Below, piece by piece: positions 34,358 to 45,669 of a DNA stretch of 47,728 nucleotides; position 1 is the first letter of the stretch, and every line of letters begins with the position of its first letter. The translations under genes were made by a program, and so were the position numbers. Origin of the DNA: Phenylobacterium parvum (lineage in GTDB: Bacteria; Pseudomonadota; Alphaproteobacteria; Caulobacterales; Caulobacteraceae). The notes beneath the pieces were generated by a model. That model searched no databases, was not told the origin of the DNA, and worked only from the letters and a program-made list of their open reading frames with translations. Location of the stretch: the NCBI GenBank assembly GCA_029977805.1, contig JAPOKE010000004.1:4007-51734 (forward strand). Direction: 5' to 3'.

Positions 34358-35236
34358 TCAGTGTCCGCCGGAGGCGCCGAACACGACGTAGATGAAGGCG
34401 AAGAGGAAGAGCCAGACCACGTCAACGAAGTGCCAGTACCAGGCCGCGGCCTCGAAGCCGAAGTGCTGCTTGGGCGTGAAGCCCTTGCCCATCAGGCGCA
34501 GGAGGCACACCAGGAGGAAGATCGTCCCGATGAGGACGTGGAAGCCGTGGAAGCCCGTCGCCATGAAGAAGGCCGAGCCGTAGAGGCCGGAGTTCTCCGC
34601 GCCCTCGCCGCCGAAGAAGTACTTGTGCTCGAGGATGTGGTGGTACTCGTAGACCTGCACGGCGGTGAAGATCGAGCCCAGGATGATGGTCAGCAGCAGG
34701 CCGATCTTGGCGCCCCGCCGGTCGCCGGACTGAAGCGCATGGTGGGCCCAGGTCACCGTGGTGCCCGAGAGCAGCAGGATAAGGGTGTTCAGCAGGGGCA
34801 GGTTCCAGGCCGGCACGGTCTCGACGCCCTTGGGCGGCCAGGTGGACCAGGCCGCGGCGACCTCCTCGATCCCGGAATGGGTCCGGACGCCGTGGAACAG
34901 GGCCATCTCGAAGAAGATCCAGAACCAGGCCACGAAGAACATCACCTCGGAGGCGATGAACATGATCATGCCGTAGCGCAGGCCGATGCTGACGACCGGG
35001 GTGTGGTCGCCCTGGTTGGCCTCGATGGTGACGTCGCGCCACCAGGCGGCCATGGTCAGGATCACGCCGGAGAGGCCGGCGAGGAAGACCGCGAGGTTGC
35101 CCTTGGGCAGGCCGAACAGGCCCTTCATGGCGATCACGCCGCCGACCGCCATGACGCAGGCGGCCAGAGAGCCGACCAGCGGCCAGGGGCTCGGATTGAC
35201 GAGATGGTAGTCGTGTTTGACGTCGCCCGCAGACAT
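34358..35236 (-). CDS. ctaE: Cytochrome c oxidase subunit III
   Basis: Subunit III stabilises the aa3 oxidase and its proton uptake. The 292-residue protein has seven membrane helices and family marks: HDYHLVNPSPWPL at the start, the conserved Glu in FIASEVMFFVAWFW, and FHGFHVLIGTIFL and AAAWYWHFVDVVWLFLF at the end. I start it at ATG 35236; the longer open frame upstream is unrelated in composition. It follows ctaG with a 73-base gap. Confidence 0.96.
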   Translation of the reverse strand: MSAGDVKHDYHLVNPSPWPLVGSLAACVMAVGGVIAMKGLFGLPKGNLAVFLAGLSGVILTMAAWWRDVTIEANQGDHTPVVSIGLRYGMIMFIASEVMFFVAWFWIFFEMALFHGVRTHSGIEEVAAAWSTWPPKGVETVPAWNLPLLNTLILLLSGTTVTWAHHALQSGDRRGAKIGLLLTIILGSIFTAVQVYEYHHILEHKYFFGGEGAENSGLYGSAFFMATGFHGFHVLIGTIFLLVCLLRLMGKGFTPKQHFGFEAAAWYWHFVDVVWLFLFAFIYVVFGASGGH

Positions 35237-35309
35237 TGCGCCCCTGTTCCTCTTACTTCCGCACCCCGCCGTTGAGTCGCAGGACCGGCGGGAGTTTGTG
35301 GTTGTGTCC

Positions 35310-35915
35310 CTATAGCCCTGCTTTCGCCGTTCCGCCAAGCGCGGAAGGCGCCTCGGCGGCCTTGGGCGACGCCTCGAGGGCGGGGAAGAAGGTGTACGAC
35401 AGCGTCACCTCCGACTTGCCCCGGGTGTCGAAGTCCTCGGCGAACTTGGGATCGACGAAATAGACCACCGGGAACTCGATGGTCTTGCCCGCCGGGATGG
35501 TCTGGTTGGAGAAGCAGAAGCATTCGAGCTTCTGGAAGTAGGCGCCCGCGAGCTGGGGCGTCACGTTGTAGACCGCGTGCCCGGTGATGGGCTGGTCGCT
35601 GTTGTTGGTCACCGTGAAGTAGGCCAGCCCCGTCTCGCCGATCCGCACCGTCTGCGAGGTCTGCTGGGGCCGGAAGGTCCAGGGCAGGTCCCGGACATTG
35701 GCGTCGAAGCGGACGACGAGGCTGCGGTCGAGGGTCCTGGCCGAGGCCTGCTCCGCCCGGCGGGGCGTCCCGTCAAAGCCGGTCAGCTCGCAGAAGGCGC
35801 GGTAGAGCGGCACCGAGGCGTAGGCGGCGCCGATCATGGCCACGAAGCCGGCCGTGCACCAGGCGGCGAGGCGGGCGTTGCGGCGGGCGACGTCAGAGGG
35901 GCCGGTCGAGGACAT
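35310..35915 (-). CDS. ctaG: Cytochrome c oxidase assembly protein CtaG/Cox11
   Basis: CtaG delivers copper to the CuB site of subunit I. The 201-residue protein has one N-terminal membrane helix with the conserved region YASVPLYRAFCELTGF just after it, and the copper-binding CFCF motif (Cys132 and Cys134) in FQKLECFCFSNQ. I prefer ATG 35915, with AGGATGG upstream, over the GTG two codons earlier. Its 5' end overlaps the small membrane protein gene by 23 bases. Confidence 0.95.
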   Translation of the reverse strand: MSSTGPSDVARRNARLAAWCTAGFVAMIGAAYASVPLYRAFCELTGFDGTPRRAEQASARTLDRSLVVRFDANVRDLPWTFRPQQTSQTVRIGETGLAYFTVTNNSDQPITGHAVYNVTPQLAGAYFQKLECFCFSNQTIPAGKTIEFPVVYFVDPKFAEDFDTRGKSEVTLSYTFFPALEASPKAAEAPSALGGTAKAGL

Positions 35916-36039
35916 TTCCACCCATCCTGAAAACGGTGACGAGGTAGACCAGCACCACGAAGCCCACCAGGCCCAGGGCGATGGCGATGTTGCGTCCGCG
36001 GCGCGCGCGGAGCGCGGCGGGGTCTTCAGGCTCGGTCAT
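35893..36039 (-). CDS. Small single-pass membrane protein of the oxidase operon
   Basis: This is a 48-residue protein with a basic segment (RARRGRN) and one membrane helix (about 17-37, [20 protein letters not shown]). Its ATG overlaps the ctaB stop (ATGA) and its end overlaps ctaG, so it is tightly packed in the operon. Alphaproteobacterial oxidase operons often have a small gene (CoxF-like) at this place; its function is not established. It was found by reading between the larger genes. Confidence 0.78.
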   Translation of the reverse strand: MTEPEDPAALRARRGRNIAIALGLVGFVVLVYLVTVFRMGGNVLDRPL

Positions 36040-37013
36040 GTCAGGACTCCCGTCAGTCCCGGCGCGCGGCCGCCCAGGAGATGCTCTCCGAGGAGGGTCG
36101 CGAACAGGAGGGTCAGGTAGAGGATGGAATAGGCGAAGAGGTTGCGGGCGTCGCGCGCCGCCGCCTTCACGTCGTACAGCCCGTCGGTCACGCGGGGATC
36201 CGCGGCGTCGCCCGCCCGGCCGGCGCGGACCCTCCAGGCGAGCAGCAGGAAGACCGCCCCGCCAAGGGCCGCCACGGCCAGGTAGGTCGTCCCGCCCAGG
36301 CCGGTCGCCGCCGGGGCGAGGCAGACCGGGATGAGGAGCAGGCTGTAGATCCAGATCTGCCGGCGCGTGGCCGCCGCACCGGCGGTGACCGGCAGCATGG
36401 GCACGCCTGCGGCGGCGTAGTCCTCGCTGGTGTAGAGGGACAGGGCCCAGAAGTGCGGCGGGGTCCACATGAAGATGATGGCGCAGAGGATCCAGGCGTC
36501 GAGGGGCGCCTGTCCCGTGGCCGCGGCCCATCCGATCACCGGCGGCAGGGCCCCGGCCAGCCCGCCGATGACGATGTTCTGGGCCGTCCAGCGCTTCAGC
36601 CACATGGTGTAGACCACCGCGTAGAAGAAGATGGTGAAGGCCAGGAGCGCGGCGGCCAGCCAGTTCAGGGCCAGGCCCAGAAGCATGACCGAGAACAGGG
36701 ACAGGACGATGCCGAGCGCCAGGGCGTCCGCCGCCTGGACCCGGCCGGCGGGCACGGGGCGGCCCCGGGTCCGCCGCATCCGGGCGTCGATGTCCGCGTC
36801 GTACCACATGTTCAGGGCGGCCGAGGCGCCGGCCCCGACAGCGATGCACAGGATGGCGATCGCCCCCATGACGGGGTGCAGGGGCGCCCCGGCGCAGATC
36901 AGGCCCGTCGCGGCGGTGAACACCACGAGGGACATCACCCGCGGCTTCAGGAGCTGGACATAGTCCTGCCACCGGGCGGGCGTTGCGGAACGGAGGGCTG
37001 CGGGTGTGGTCAT
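36036..37013 (-). CDS. ctaB: Protoheme IX farnesyltransferase (heme O synthase) CtaB
   Basis: CtaB adds a farnesyl chain to heme B to make heme O, the precursor of the heme A needed by the oxidase encoded upstream. The 325-residue integral membrane protein has the UbiA-family motif [19 protein letters not shown] (about residues 89-107) and [17 protein letters not shown]. It lies 105 bases downstream of ctaD and overlaps the small protein gene by four bases. Confidence 0.96.
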   Translation of the reverse strand: MTTPAALRSATPARWQDYVQLLKPRVMSLVVFTAATGLICAGAPLHPVMGAIAILCIAVGAGASAALNMWYDADIDARMRRTRGRPVPAGRVQAADALALGIVLSLFSVMLLGLALNWLAAALLAFTIFFYAVVYTMWLKRWTAQNIVIGGLAGALPPVIGWAAATGQAPLDAWILCAIIFMWTPPHFWALSLYTSEDYAAAGVPMLPVTAGAAATRRQIWIYSLLLIPVCLAPAATGLGGTTYLAVAALGGAVFLLLAWRVRAGRAGDAADPRVTDGLYDVKAAARDARNLFAYSILYLTLLFATLLGEHLLGGRAPGLTGVLT

Positions 37014-37091
37014 CTTGACCTGGACGCCTGACGCGGGAAGGGGCGCGAACTGGGTCTCACCAGCCCGCGCCCCCCCATTTGGTGACTCAGT

Positions 37092-37113
37092 CCGGCCCGT
37101 TGAACCGGGCCGG
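37092..37113 (-). terminator. Hairpin directly after ctaD
   Basis: CCGGCCCG (37092-37099) and CGGGCCGG (37106-37113) form an eight-bp stem with a six-base loop, ending five bases from the ctaD stop. No T-tract follows. Within an operon it may act as an attenuator or protect the ctaC-ctaD message from 3' decay. Confidence 0.4.
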
Positions 37114-37118
37114 CGCGA

Positions 37119-39765
<2,647 letters not shown>

Positions 39766-39872
39766 GTCCCCTCGGTCATTGCTCGCGGACGGCTCCGACC
39801 CGGGAGGGCGGCCCCGCCGACGTCTACGCGGGCCGCCTAGCCGACTGGCCGAAGGCGGGTCCCTCGGGGGCG

Positions 39873-39901
39873 TCCATACGCGCTCGCGCCGCGCTTGCCA
39901 A
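39873..39901 (-). promoter_or_regulatory. Promoter for the cytochrome oxidase operon
   Basis: On the minus strand TTGGCA (39896-39901) and TATGGA (39873-39878) are 17 bases apart, giving a leader of about 100 bases to ctaC. The -35 box lies inside a perfect 15-base palindrome, GCGCTTGCCAAGCGC (39891-39905), which could be an operator. Confidence 0.45.
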
Positions 39902-39935
39902 GCGCTCCAAACGCCTTTCGGACGCCCCCGGAAGG

Positions 39936-39964
39936 GTGACGCAGGGGCGCGCGCGTCCTATCTG
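39936..39964 (+). promoter_or_regulatory. Possible promoter for tldD
   Basis: GTGACG (39936-39941) and TATCTG (39959-39964) are separated by 17 bases, with the tldD start 29 bases further on. Only a partial match to the sigma-70 consensus. Confidence 0.35.
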
Positions 39965-39993
39965 TGCCGGGACGCTCGTCAACGGAGTCCCGC

Positions 39994-41424
39994 ATGTCCC
40001 CCGCCCCCGAATCCGCCTCCCTCCTGGAAACCCACGGCCTTGCCCCGGAAACGGCGCGGCGGGTGCTTTCGGAGGCCATCGGGGACGCCGATGACGGCGA
40101 AATCTTCCTCGAACGCTCCCGGAGCGAGTCCTTCCTGTTCGACGACGGGCGGCTGAAGTCGGCCGCCTTCGACACCTCCGACGGATTCGGCCTGAGGGTG
40201 GTCGCCGGGGAGTCGGCGGGCTACGCCCATTCCAGCGAGGTGTCGGAAGCCGCCCTGAAGCGCGCGGCCGGCTCGGCCTCCCTGGCCCGGCGCGGGTATT
40301 CGGGCAAGGCCGACGAGGGTCCGCGGCCCACCAACCTGCGTCTCTACGACGACGTCGACCCGACCGATTCGCCGGACTTCGAGTCCAAGGTCGCCCTGCT
40401 CCAGGAGATCGACGCCTGGTGCCGGGCCCGCGACCCGCGGGTCGTCCAGGTCATGGCCTCCCTCGCCGGGGAACAGAGGACGGTCGAGATCCTGCGCGCC
40501 GACGGCCGGCTGATCCGCGATGTCCGCCCCCTCGCCCGGATCAACGTCCAGATCACCGTCGAGCGGGACGGACGGCGCGAGACCGGCTTCGCCGGCGCCG
40601 GCGGCCGGGCGGGCTTCGAGGCCTGGATCGCCCCGGACCGCTGGCAGGCCCAGGCGGAGGAGGCCCTGCGCCAGGCCCTCGTCAACCTCGAGGCCGGCCC
40701 CTGCCCGGCCGGCGAGATGGACGTCGTCCTCGGTCCCGGCTGGAACGGGGTCCTGCTCCACGAGGCGGTGGGCCACGGCCTGGAGGGCGACTTCAACCGC
40801 AAGGGCTCCTCGGCCTTCTCCGGACGGATCGGCGAGCAGGTCGCGGCCCGCGGGGTGACGGTCTACGACGACGGGACCCTCGCCGGCCGGCGCGGCTCCC
40901 TCACCGTGGACGACGAGGGCACGCCCACCAGCCGGACGGTGCTGATCGAGGACGGGATCCTCGTCGGCTACATGCATGACCGGATGAGCGCCCGGCTCAT
41001 GGGCCTGCCCGCCACCGGCAACGGCCGGCGCCAGTCCTACGCCCACCTGCCCATGCCCCGCATGACGAACACCGCCATGGAAGGGGGCTCGACCCCCCGC
41101 GAGGAGATGATCGCCTCGACCCGGCGCGGCCTCTACTGCGCCAACTTCGGCGGCGGCCAGGTGGACATCACCAACGGCAAGTTCGTCTTCCAGTGCACCG
41201 AGGCCTACCTCATCGAGGACGGGCGGATCACCCGGCCGGTCAAGGGCGCCACCCTGATCGGCGACGGCCCCACGGCCCTGACCCGGGTCCCCATGGTCGG
41301 CGATGACTTCGACTTCGATCCCGGCGTCGGGGTCTGCGGCAAGTCCGGCCAGTCCGTGCCCGTGGGCGTCGGCCAGCCGTCCCTGAAGATCACCGGCCTG
41401 ACGGTGGGCGGCGCCGGGGCCTGA
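39994..41424 (+). CDS. tldD: Metalloprotease TldD
   Basis: TldD forms a heterodimeric zinc protease with TldE/PmbA that trims unfolded or precursor peptides in the cytoplasm. The 476-residue protein has the family's HExxxH zinc motif (HEAVGH, residues 256-261) and conserved GHGLEGDFNRKGSSAFSGRIG and GGSTPREEMIASTRRGLY segments (each partly quoted). I use ATG 39994 with GGAG seven bases upstream; the open frame upstream is unrelated. No tldE/pmbA partner is in the window. Confidence 0.95.
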   Translation: MSPAPESASLLETHGLAPETARRVLSEAIGDADDGEIFLERSRSESFLFDDGRLKSAAFDTSDGFGLRVVAGESAGYAHSSEVSEAALKRAAGSASLARRGYSGKADEGPRPTNLRLYDDVDPTDSPDFESKVALLQEIDAWCRARDPRVVQVMASLAGEQRTVEILRADGRLIRDVRPLARINVQITVERDGRRETGFAGAGGRAGFEAWIAPDRWQAQAEEALRQALVNLEAGPCPAGEMDVVLGPGWNGVLLHEAVGHGLEGDFNRKGSSAFSGRIGEQVAARGVTVYDDGTLAGRRGSLTVDDEGTPTSRTVLIEDGILVGYMHDRMSARLMGLPATGNGRRQSYAHLPMPRMTNTAMEGGSTPREEMIASTRRGLYCANFGGGQVDITNGKFVFQCTEAYLIEDGRITRPVKGATLIGDGPTALTRVPMVGDDFDFDPGVGVCGKSGQSVPVGVGQPSLKITGLTVGGAGA

Positions 41425-41440
41425 GCCCCGGCAGGCCCGC

Positions 41441-43327
41441 TCAGGCGGCGGGGGCCTCGGGCTCGCTCCGGACCGGCTTGTCCTCGTGCGCCCAGCCGCG
41501 CACCAGGAAGCTGATGGCGATGAAGGCGACGCCGCAGACGACGCCGGCCCATCCCAGGGTCCGGAAGCCGGCTATGGCGGTGTCGAGGGCGAGCTTGGGG
41601 TCAAGCACCTCCCCGCCCACCGATTCCGTCACCAGGAAGCCGGCGATCCAGCCGCCCACGTACTGGGCGATGGAGGAGGCCAGGAACCAGACGGCCATCA
41701 TGAAGGAGACCACGCCCGGCAGGGTCAGCTTGGTGATCTCCGAGAGGCCCACCGGCGACAGGAAGAGCTCGCCCGTGGTGTGCAGCAGGTAGAGCAGGCC
41801 CAGCAGGATCAGCGGCACCCGGAAGGCGCTGTCGTGCAGGCTGGCGCCCCAGACCACGACCAGGAAGCCCAGGCCGACCTGGACCAGGCCGAAGCCGAAC
41901 TTGAGGGTCGGGTTCGGGTCCTTGCCCCGCCGTCCCAGCCAGGTCCAGAGGGCCGCCAGCAGCGGCGCGAAGATCAGGATGAAGCCGGCGTTGAAGGACT
42001 GGGTCTGGGCCGCGCCCACCGAGGTGTCGATCCAGCTCCACCAGGAGGACGGCTTGACGCCGATCGCCGCCAGCTGCTCGGGCGTGCCGTACGGGATGCC
42101 GAGGAAGCTTCCGGCCTTTTGGGTCAGGGACAGGTCGACATTGGTCGAGGCGAACAGGTTCAGGGACGAGCCCGCCTGCTCGAACAGGGTGAAGAAGATC
42201 ACCGACCCGAGGATCAGGATGACCGCCAGGCTCATCCGCTGGCGCTCCACCGCCGTCTGGCAGACGCGGATGATGATCCAGACGAGGGCCAGCAGGGACA
42301 TCAGGATCGCCGCCACCAGGGCGATACCCACCAGCCGGCTGTTCTGGACGGTCAGGAAGATGATGCCGATGGCCAGGATCGACATGATGTAGGTCATCCA
42401 CTCGCGGCTGATGAAGCCGGCGAAGGGCTCGCGGAGCTTGCGCGGATTGGGCGGCTCGCCCTTGCCCTCCAGCAGGGGCCTGCCGAGGACGAAGACGATC
42501 CAGCCCAGGAACATGCCCACCCCGGCCAGCCCGAAGCCCGCCCACCAGCCGAAGTGCTGGCCCAGCAGGCCGCAGAGGATGGAGGCCCAGAAGGCCCCGA
42601 GGTTGATCCCGTAATAATAGAGGGTGAAGCCGGAATCCCGGCGCGGATCGCCGTGAGGATAAAGGTCGCCCACCACGGCGGAGATGTTGGGCTTCAGGAA
42701 GCCGACGCCGAGGATGATCAGCGAGACCGCGAAGTAGAACATGCTCGCCGAGCCGTTGTTGATCAGCGTGCGGATCTCGTAGTCCCCCTCGGGGATGGAA
42801 GACGGCAGGCCCGAGGCGATCGGCGCGCCCGGGATCTCGATGCCGCCGCCCTCCCGGGGGCCGAATTCATACTTCTTCCCGTCGACGAGGATGTGCGCGA
42901 CCCGGTCGTCCATCCGGCCCTCGGCCACGATGGGATAGACATTGCCGCCATAGATCAGGTCCTGCTGCGAGGGCCGTCCCTCGAAGCCCATGGAGATGTG
43001 CCCGGCCACCAGCAGGAGGGCGCCGAAGGCCACGGCCTTGCGCGAGCCCAGCCAGCGGTCGGCGATGAAGCCGCCGAGCAGGGGCAGGAGGTAAACCAGG
43101 GCTGTGTAGGAAGCGTAGAGGGAACTGGCCTCGTCCCTGTCGAACATCAGGTGCTGGGTCAGGTAGAAGATCAGGATCCCGCGCATGCCGTAGTAGGAGA
43201 ACCGCTCCCACATCTCGGCGAAGAACAGGACCAGCAGGCCCCTGGGGTGCTCGCGCAGGAGCTGGCGGAGGACGGGAAGGCCCGTGGCCAGGGTGACGAC
43301 CAGTCCAAGCAGGATGACGATGTTCAT
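41441..43327 (-). CDS. Proton-dependent oligopeptide transporter (POT/PTR2 family)
   Basis: The 628-residue inner-membrane protein imports di- and tripeptides with protons. It has the ExxERFSYYGMRGIL motif in the first helix, FIADRWLGSRKAV, the PTR2 signature GFLKPNISAVVGDLY and FFTLFEQAGSSLNLFA. There is a soluble insertion between helices (about 125-200, around GRPSQQDLIYGGN), larger than in minimal transporters. ATG 43327 fits the usual N-terminus; an ATG at 43375 would add 16 residues. It is convergent with tldD. Confidence 0.92.
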   Translation of the reverse strand: MNIVILLGLVVTLATGLPVLRQLLREHPRGLLVLFFAEMWERFSYYGMRGILIFYLTQHLMFDRDEASSLYASYTALVYLLPLLGGFIADRWLGSRKAVAFGALLLVAGHISMGFEGRPSQQDLIYGGNVYPIVAEGRMDDRVAHILVDGKKYEFGPREGGGIEIPGAPIASGLPSSIPEGDYEIRTLINNGSASMFYFAVSLIILGVGFLKPNISAVVGDLYPHGDPRRDSGFTLYYYGINLGAFWASILCGLLGQHFGWWAGFGLAGVGMFLGWIVFVLGRPLLEGKGEPPNPRKLREPFAGFISREWMTYIMSILAIGIIFLTVQNSRLVGIALVAAILMSLLALVWIIIRVCQTAVERQRMSLAVILILGSVIFFTLFEQAGSSLNLFASTNVDLSLTQKAGSFLGIPYGTPEQLAAIGVKPSSWWSWIDTSVGAAQTQSFNAGFILIFAPLLAALWTWLGRRGKDPNPTLKFGFGLVQVGLGFLVVVWGASLHDSAFRVPLILLGLLYLLHTTGELFLSPVGLSEITKLTLPGVVSFMMAVWFLASSIAQYVGGWIAGFLVTESVGGEVLDPKLALDTAIAGFRTLGWAGVVCGVAFIAISFLVRGWAHEDKPVRSEPEAPAA

Positions 43328-43431
43328 CTGAGGGGATCCCGGCTCCGGGCGGCTGCAGCCAGCCCGCGAAGACATGAAGGTTCGAACAGACCACGCGTCG
43401 CCGGTTCAGGCAAGCAAGGGCCCGGCGCGGT

Positions 43432-44790
43432 TCAGAAGGCGGTTTCGGTCCAGACCGGGTCGATGCGTCCGCCCCAGGACCCATGGAAGCGCTCCAGCAG
43501 CCGGTCCGCGCGGGTCAGGCCGCTTTCCGCGATCTCGGCGAGGGGCTCGAGATAGCGGCGCTCGTCCGCGCCCGAGGCGTCAAGCCGCGCCCGGCGCTTC
43601 AGGCCGTCGGAGGCGATCCTGACCAGGTCGCGGGCCACGTCCTGGACGGTGCGCGACCCGATCCGCGCCCTGAGGCCCTGGCGGGTGACGTCGGCCCTCA
43701 GGCGCTCATGCGATTCCAGCGGCCAGTCGCGACAGAGGTCCCAGGCCGCCTCGAGGGCCGCCCGGTCGTAGAGCACGCCGGTCCAGAGCGACGGCAGGGC
43801 GTCCAGCATGGGCGCCGGTCCCGCATCCGCGCCCCGCATCTCCAGGTACTGCTTGAGGCGCACCTCGGGGAAGGCGGTGGTGGTGTGGTCGGCGAAGTCC
43901 TTCAGGCTGGGACGGTCGCCGGGCAGGTCGTCGAGACCCTCGGTCATGAACTTCCGGAAGGAGCGCCCGGCCAGGTCGACATAGGCCCCGTTGCGCTTCA
44001 CGAAGTACATCGGGACGTCGAGCAGGTAGTTCGCATAGGCCTCGTAGCCGAAGCCGTCCTCGAAGACGAAGCCCAGCATGCCGGTCCGGTTCGGGTCCGT
44101 GTCGGTCCAGACATTGGCGCGGGCGGTCAGGAAGCCCGACGGCCGGCCCTCGACGAAGGGCGAGTTGGCGAACAGGGCGGTGACGATGGGCTGGAGGGCC
44201 AGGCTGGTGCGGAACTTCAGCCGCATGTCCGCCTCGTCGGCGAAATCCAGGTTCGCCTGCACCGTGCAGGTGCGGAACATCATGTCGAGCCCGAGGCCGC
44301 CCACCTTGGGCATGTAGGCGCGCATGATCCGGTAGCGGCCCTTGGGCATGACCGGGACCTGGGCGCGGGTCCACTCCGGGGTGAAGCCCAGGCCGAGGAA
44401 GCCCAGGCCGAGCCGTCCGCCCACGGCGCGCACCTCGTCCAGGTGGCCGGCGGTCTCGGCCGAGATCTCGTGCATGTCGGCCAGCGGGGCGCCGGAAAGC
44501 TCGAACTGGCCGCCGGGCTCGAGGCTCACATTGGCCTTGCCGCGCTCGAGGCCGATCAGGGTCTCGCCCTCGCGGACGTCCGTCCAGCCATAGGCCTTCA
44601 GGCCTTCCATCAGGGCGTGGATGCCCGCCTCGCCCTCGTAGGGCACGGGGGCGTGGTCCGCCGTCCGGAAGACGAACTTCTCGTGCTCGGCGCCCACGCG
44701 CCAGTCCGCCGCCGGGGTCTCCCCCGCCTGCAGCCAGGCGACGATGTCGGAGAATTCCAGCGGTCGATCGTCGACCTTGGAGTCGGCCAT
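43432..44790 (-). CDS. gshA: Glutamate-cysteine ligase, plant/alphaproteobacterial type
   Basis: The enzyme joins glutamate and cysteine, the first step of glutathione synthesis. The 452-residue protein is of the GCS2 type found in plants and alphaproteobacteria: VGAEHEKFVF, LIGLERGKANVSLEPGGQFELSG (quoted in part), FLGLGFTPEW and MMFRTCTVQANLDF are visible. GAGGGG precedes the ATG. The 111 bases upstream contain a minus-strand TTGCGC-N17-GTAAAG pair and an imperfect inverted repeat (CTTTAC/GTTAAG), possible promoter elements. Confidence 0.95.
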   Translation of the reverse strand: MADSKVDDRPLEFSDIVAWLQAGETPAADWRVGAEHEKFVFRTADHAPVPYEGEAGIHALMEGLKAYGWTDVREGETLIGLERGKANVSLEPGGQFELSGAPLADMHEISAETAGHLDEVRAVGGRLGLGFLGLGFTPEWTRAQVPVMPKGRYRIMRAYMPKVGGLGLDMMFRTCTVQANLDFADEADMRLKFRTSLALQPIVTALFANSPFVEGRPSGFLTARANVWTDTDPNRTGMLGFVFEDGFGYEAYANYLLDVPMYFVKRNGAYVDLAGRSFRKFMTEGLDDLPGDRPSLKDFADHTTTAFPEVRLKQYLEMRGADAGPAPMLDALPSLWTGVLYDRAALEAAWDLCRDWPLESHERLRADVTRQGLRARIGSRTVQDVARDLVRIASDGLKRRARLDASGADERRYLEPLAEIAESGLTRADRLLERFHGSWGGRIDPVWTETAF

Positions 44791-44901
44791 GCCCCTCTAC
44801 CCGTAGGTTCCCTTCCCGGACCCGCTTTTCGGCGGGGGGCGATCTTTACGCCGTTAAGTCGGCTTCGCGCAAATCAGGAATTCTGGAGCCGGCGCAGGAA
44901 A

Positions 44902-45624
44902 TCAGGCCCGCCAGTCGCCGGCGGCGGCCTGGATGAGGGCCAGGGCGGCGAGGGCCGCCGTGTCGGCGCGCAGGATCCGGGGGCCCAGGGAGGCCGGGAT
45001 CACGCCGCTCCGCGCCCTCAGGGCGGCGCGTTCCCCGGGCGAGAAGCCGCCCTCGGGCCCGATCAGGACGGCGATGTCTCCCGCAGGGACCCCGCCGAGG
45101 GCGACCAGCAGGGGCGGCGCCTCCCCCGCCTCGTCGCAGAAGACGACCGCCGCCGCTTCGCCGAGGGCGTCGAGGGCGCTGCCGAGGGGCTCCGGCGGAT
45201 GGATGGCCGGGACATCGAGGCGGCCGGTCTGTTCCGCCGCCTCGGTCGCGATGGCCTCCAGCCGGTCGATCCGGGTGTGGTCGGCGTTGGTGCGCTCGGT
45301 GGTGACCAGGCGGATCCCGGCGACGCCCAGTTCGACGGCCTTGGCGACGGCGGTCTCGAGGGGCGTGCGCTTGATGAGGGCCAGCACCAGGACCGGCCCG
45401 CCGGCCGGGTCCTGGACGCGGGTCCGGCGCTCAACCCGGAGGCGCACTTCCCGGCGCCCTGCCGCCGAGACCCGGGCCAGCCACTCCCCGTCCCGGCCAT
45501 TGAAGACCAGGACCTCGTCCCCCGGTCCCCGGCGCATCACCTGGACCAGGTAGCGCCCCTGGGCGTCCGGCAACGCCAGCTCCCGGTCCGGGGAAAGATC
45601 GTCTTCGACATGGAGGCGGATCAT
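44902..45624 (-). CDS. rsmE: 16S rRNA (uracil-1498-N3)-methyltransferase RsmE
   Basis: RsmE methylates U1498 of 16S rRNA. The 240-residue protein has the N-terminal PUA-like part (MIRLHVEDDL...YLVQVMRRGPGDEVLVFNG) and the C-terminal SPOUT knot with LIGPEGGFSPGERAAL and LGPRILRADTAALAAL, both diagnostic. I start at ATG 45624, with AGGAGG just upstream. The upstream extension of the open frame is antisense to ppk2 and is not part of the gene. Confidence 0.96.
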   Translation of the reverse strand: MIRLHVEDDLSPDRELALPDAQGRYLVQVMRRGPGDEVLVFNGRDGEWLARVSAAGRREVRLRVERRTRVQDPAGGPVLVLALIKRTPLETAVAKAVELGVAGIRLVTTERTNADHTRIDRLEAIATEAAEQTGRLDVPAIHPPEPLGSALDALGEAAAVVFCDEAGEAPPLLVALGGVPAGDIAVLIGPEGGFSPGERAALRARSGVIPASLGPRILRADTAALAALALIQAAAGDWRA

Positions 45625-45669
45625 GCTTCCTCCTAGACCGGGACCGGGCCTTCCGCCTAGGCTCTGGCC

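Noticed and set aside
44791-44901. CtrA-binding site upstream of gshA (TTTAC..GTTAAG)
   Set aside because: Spacing between the half-sites does not match TTAA-N7-TTAA.
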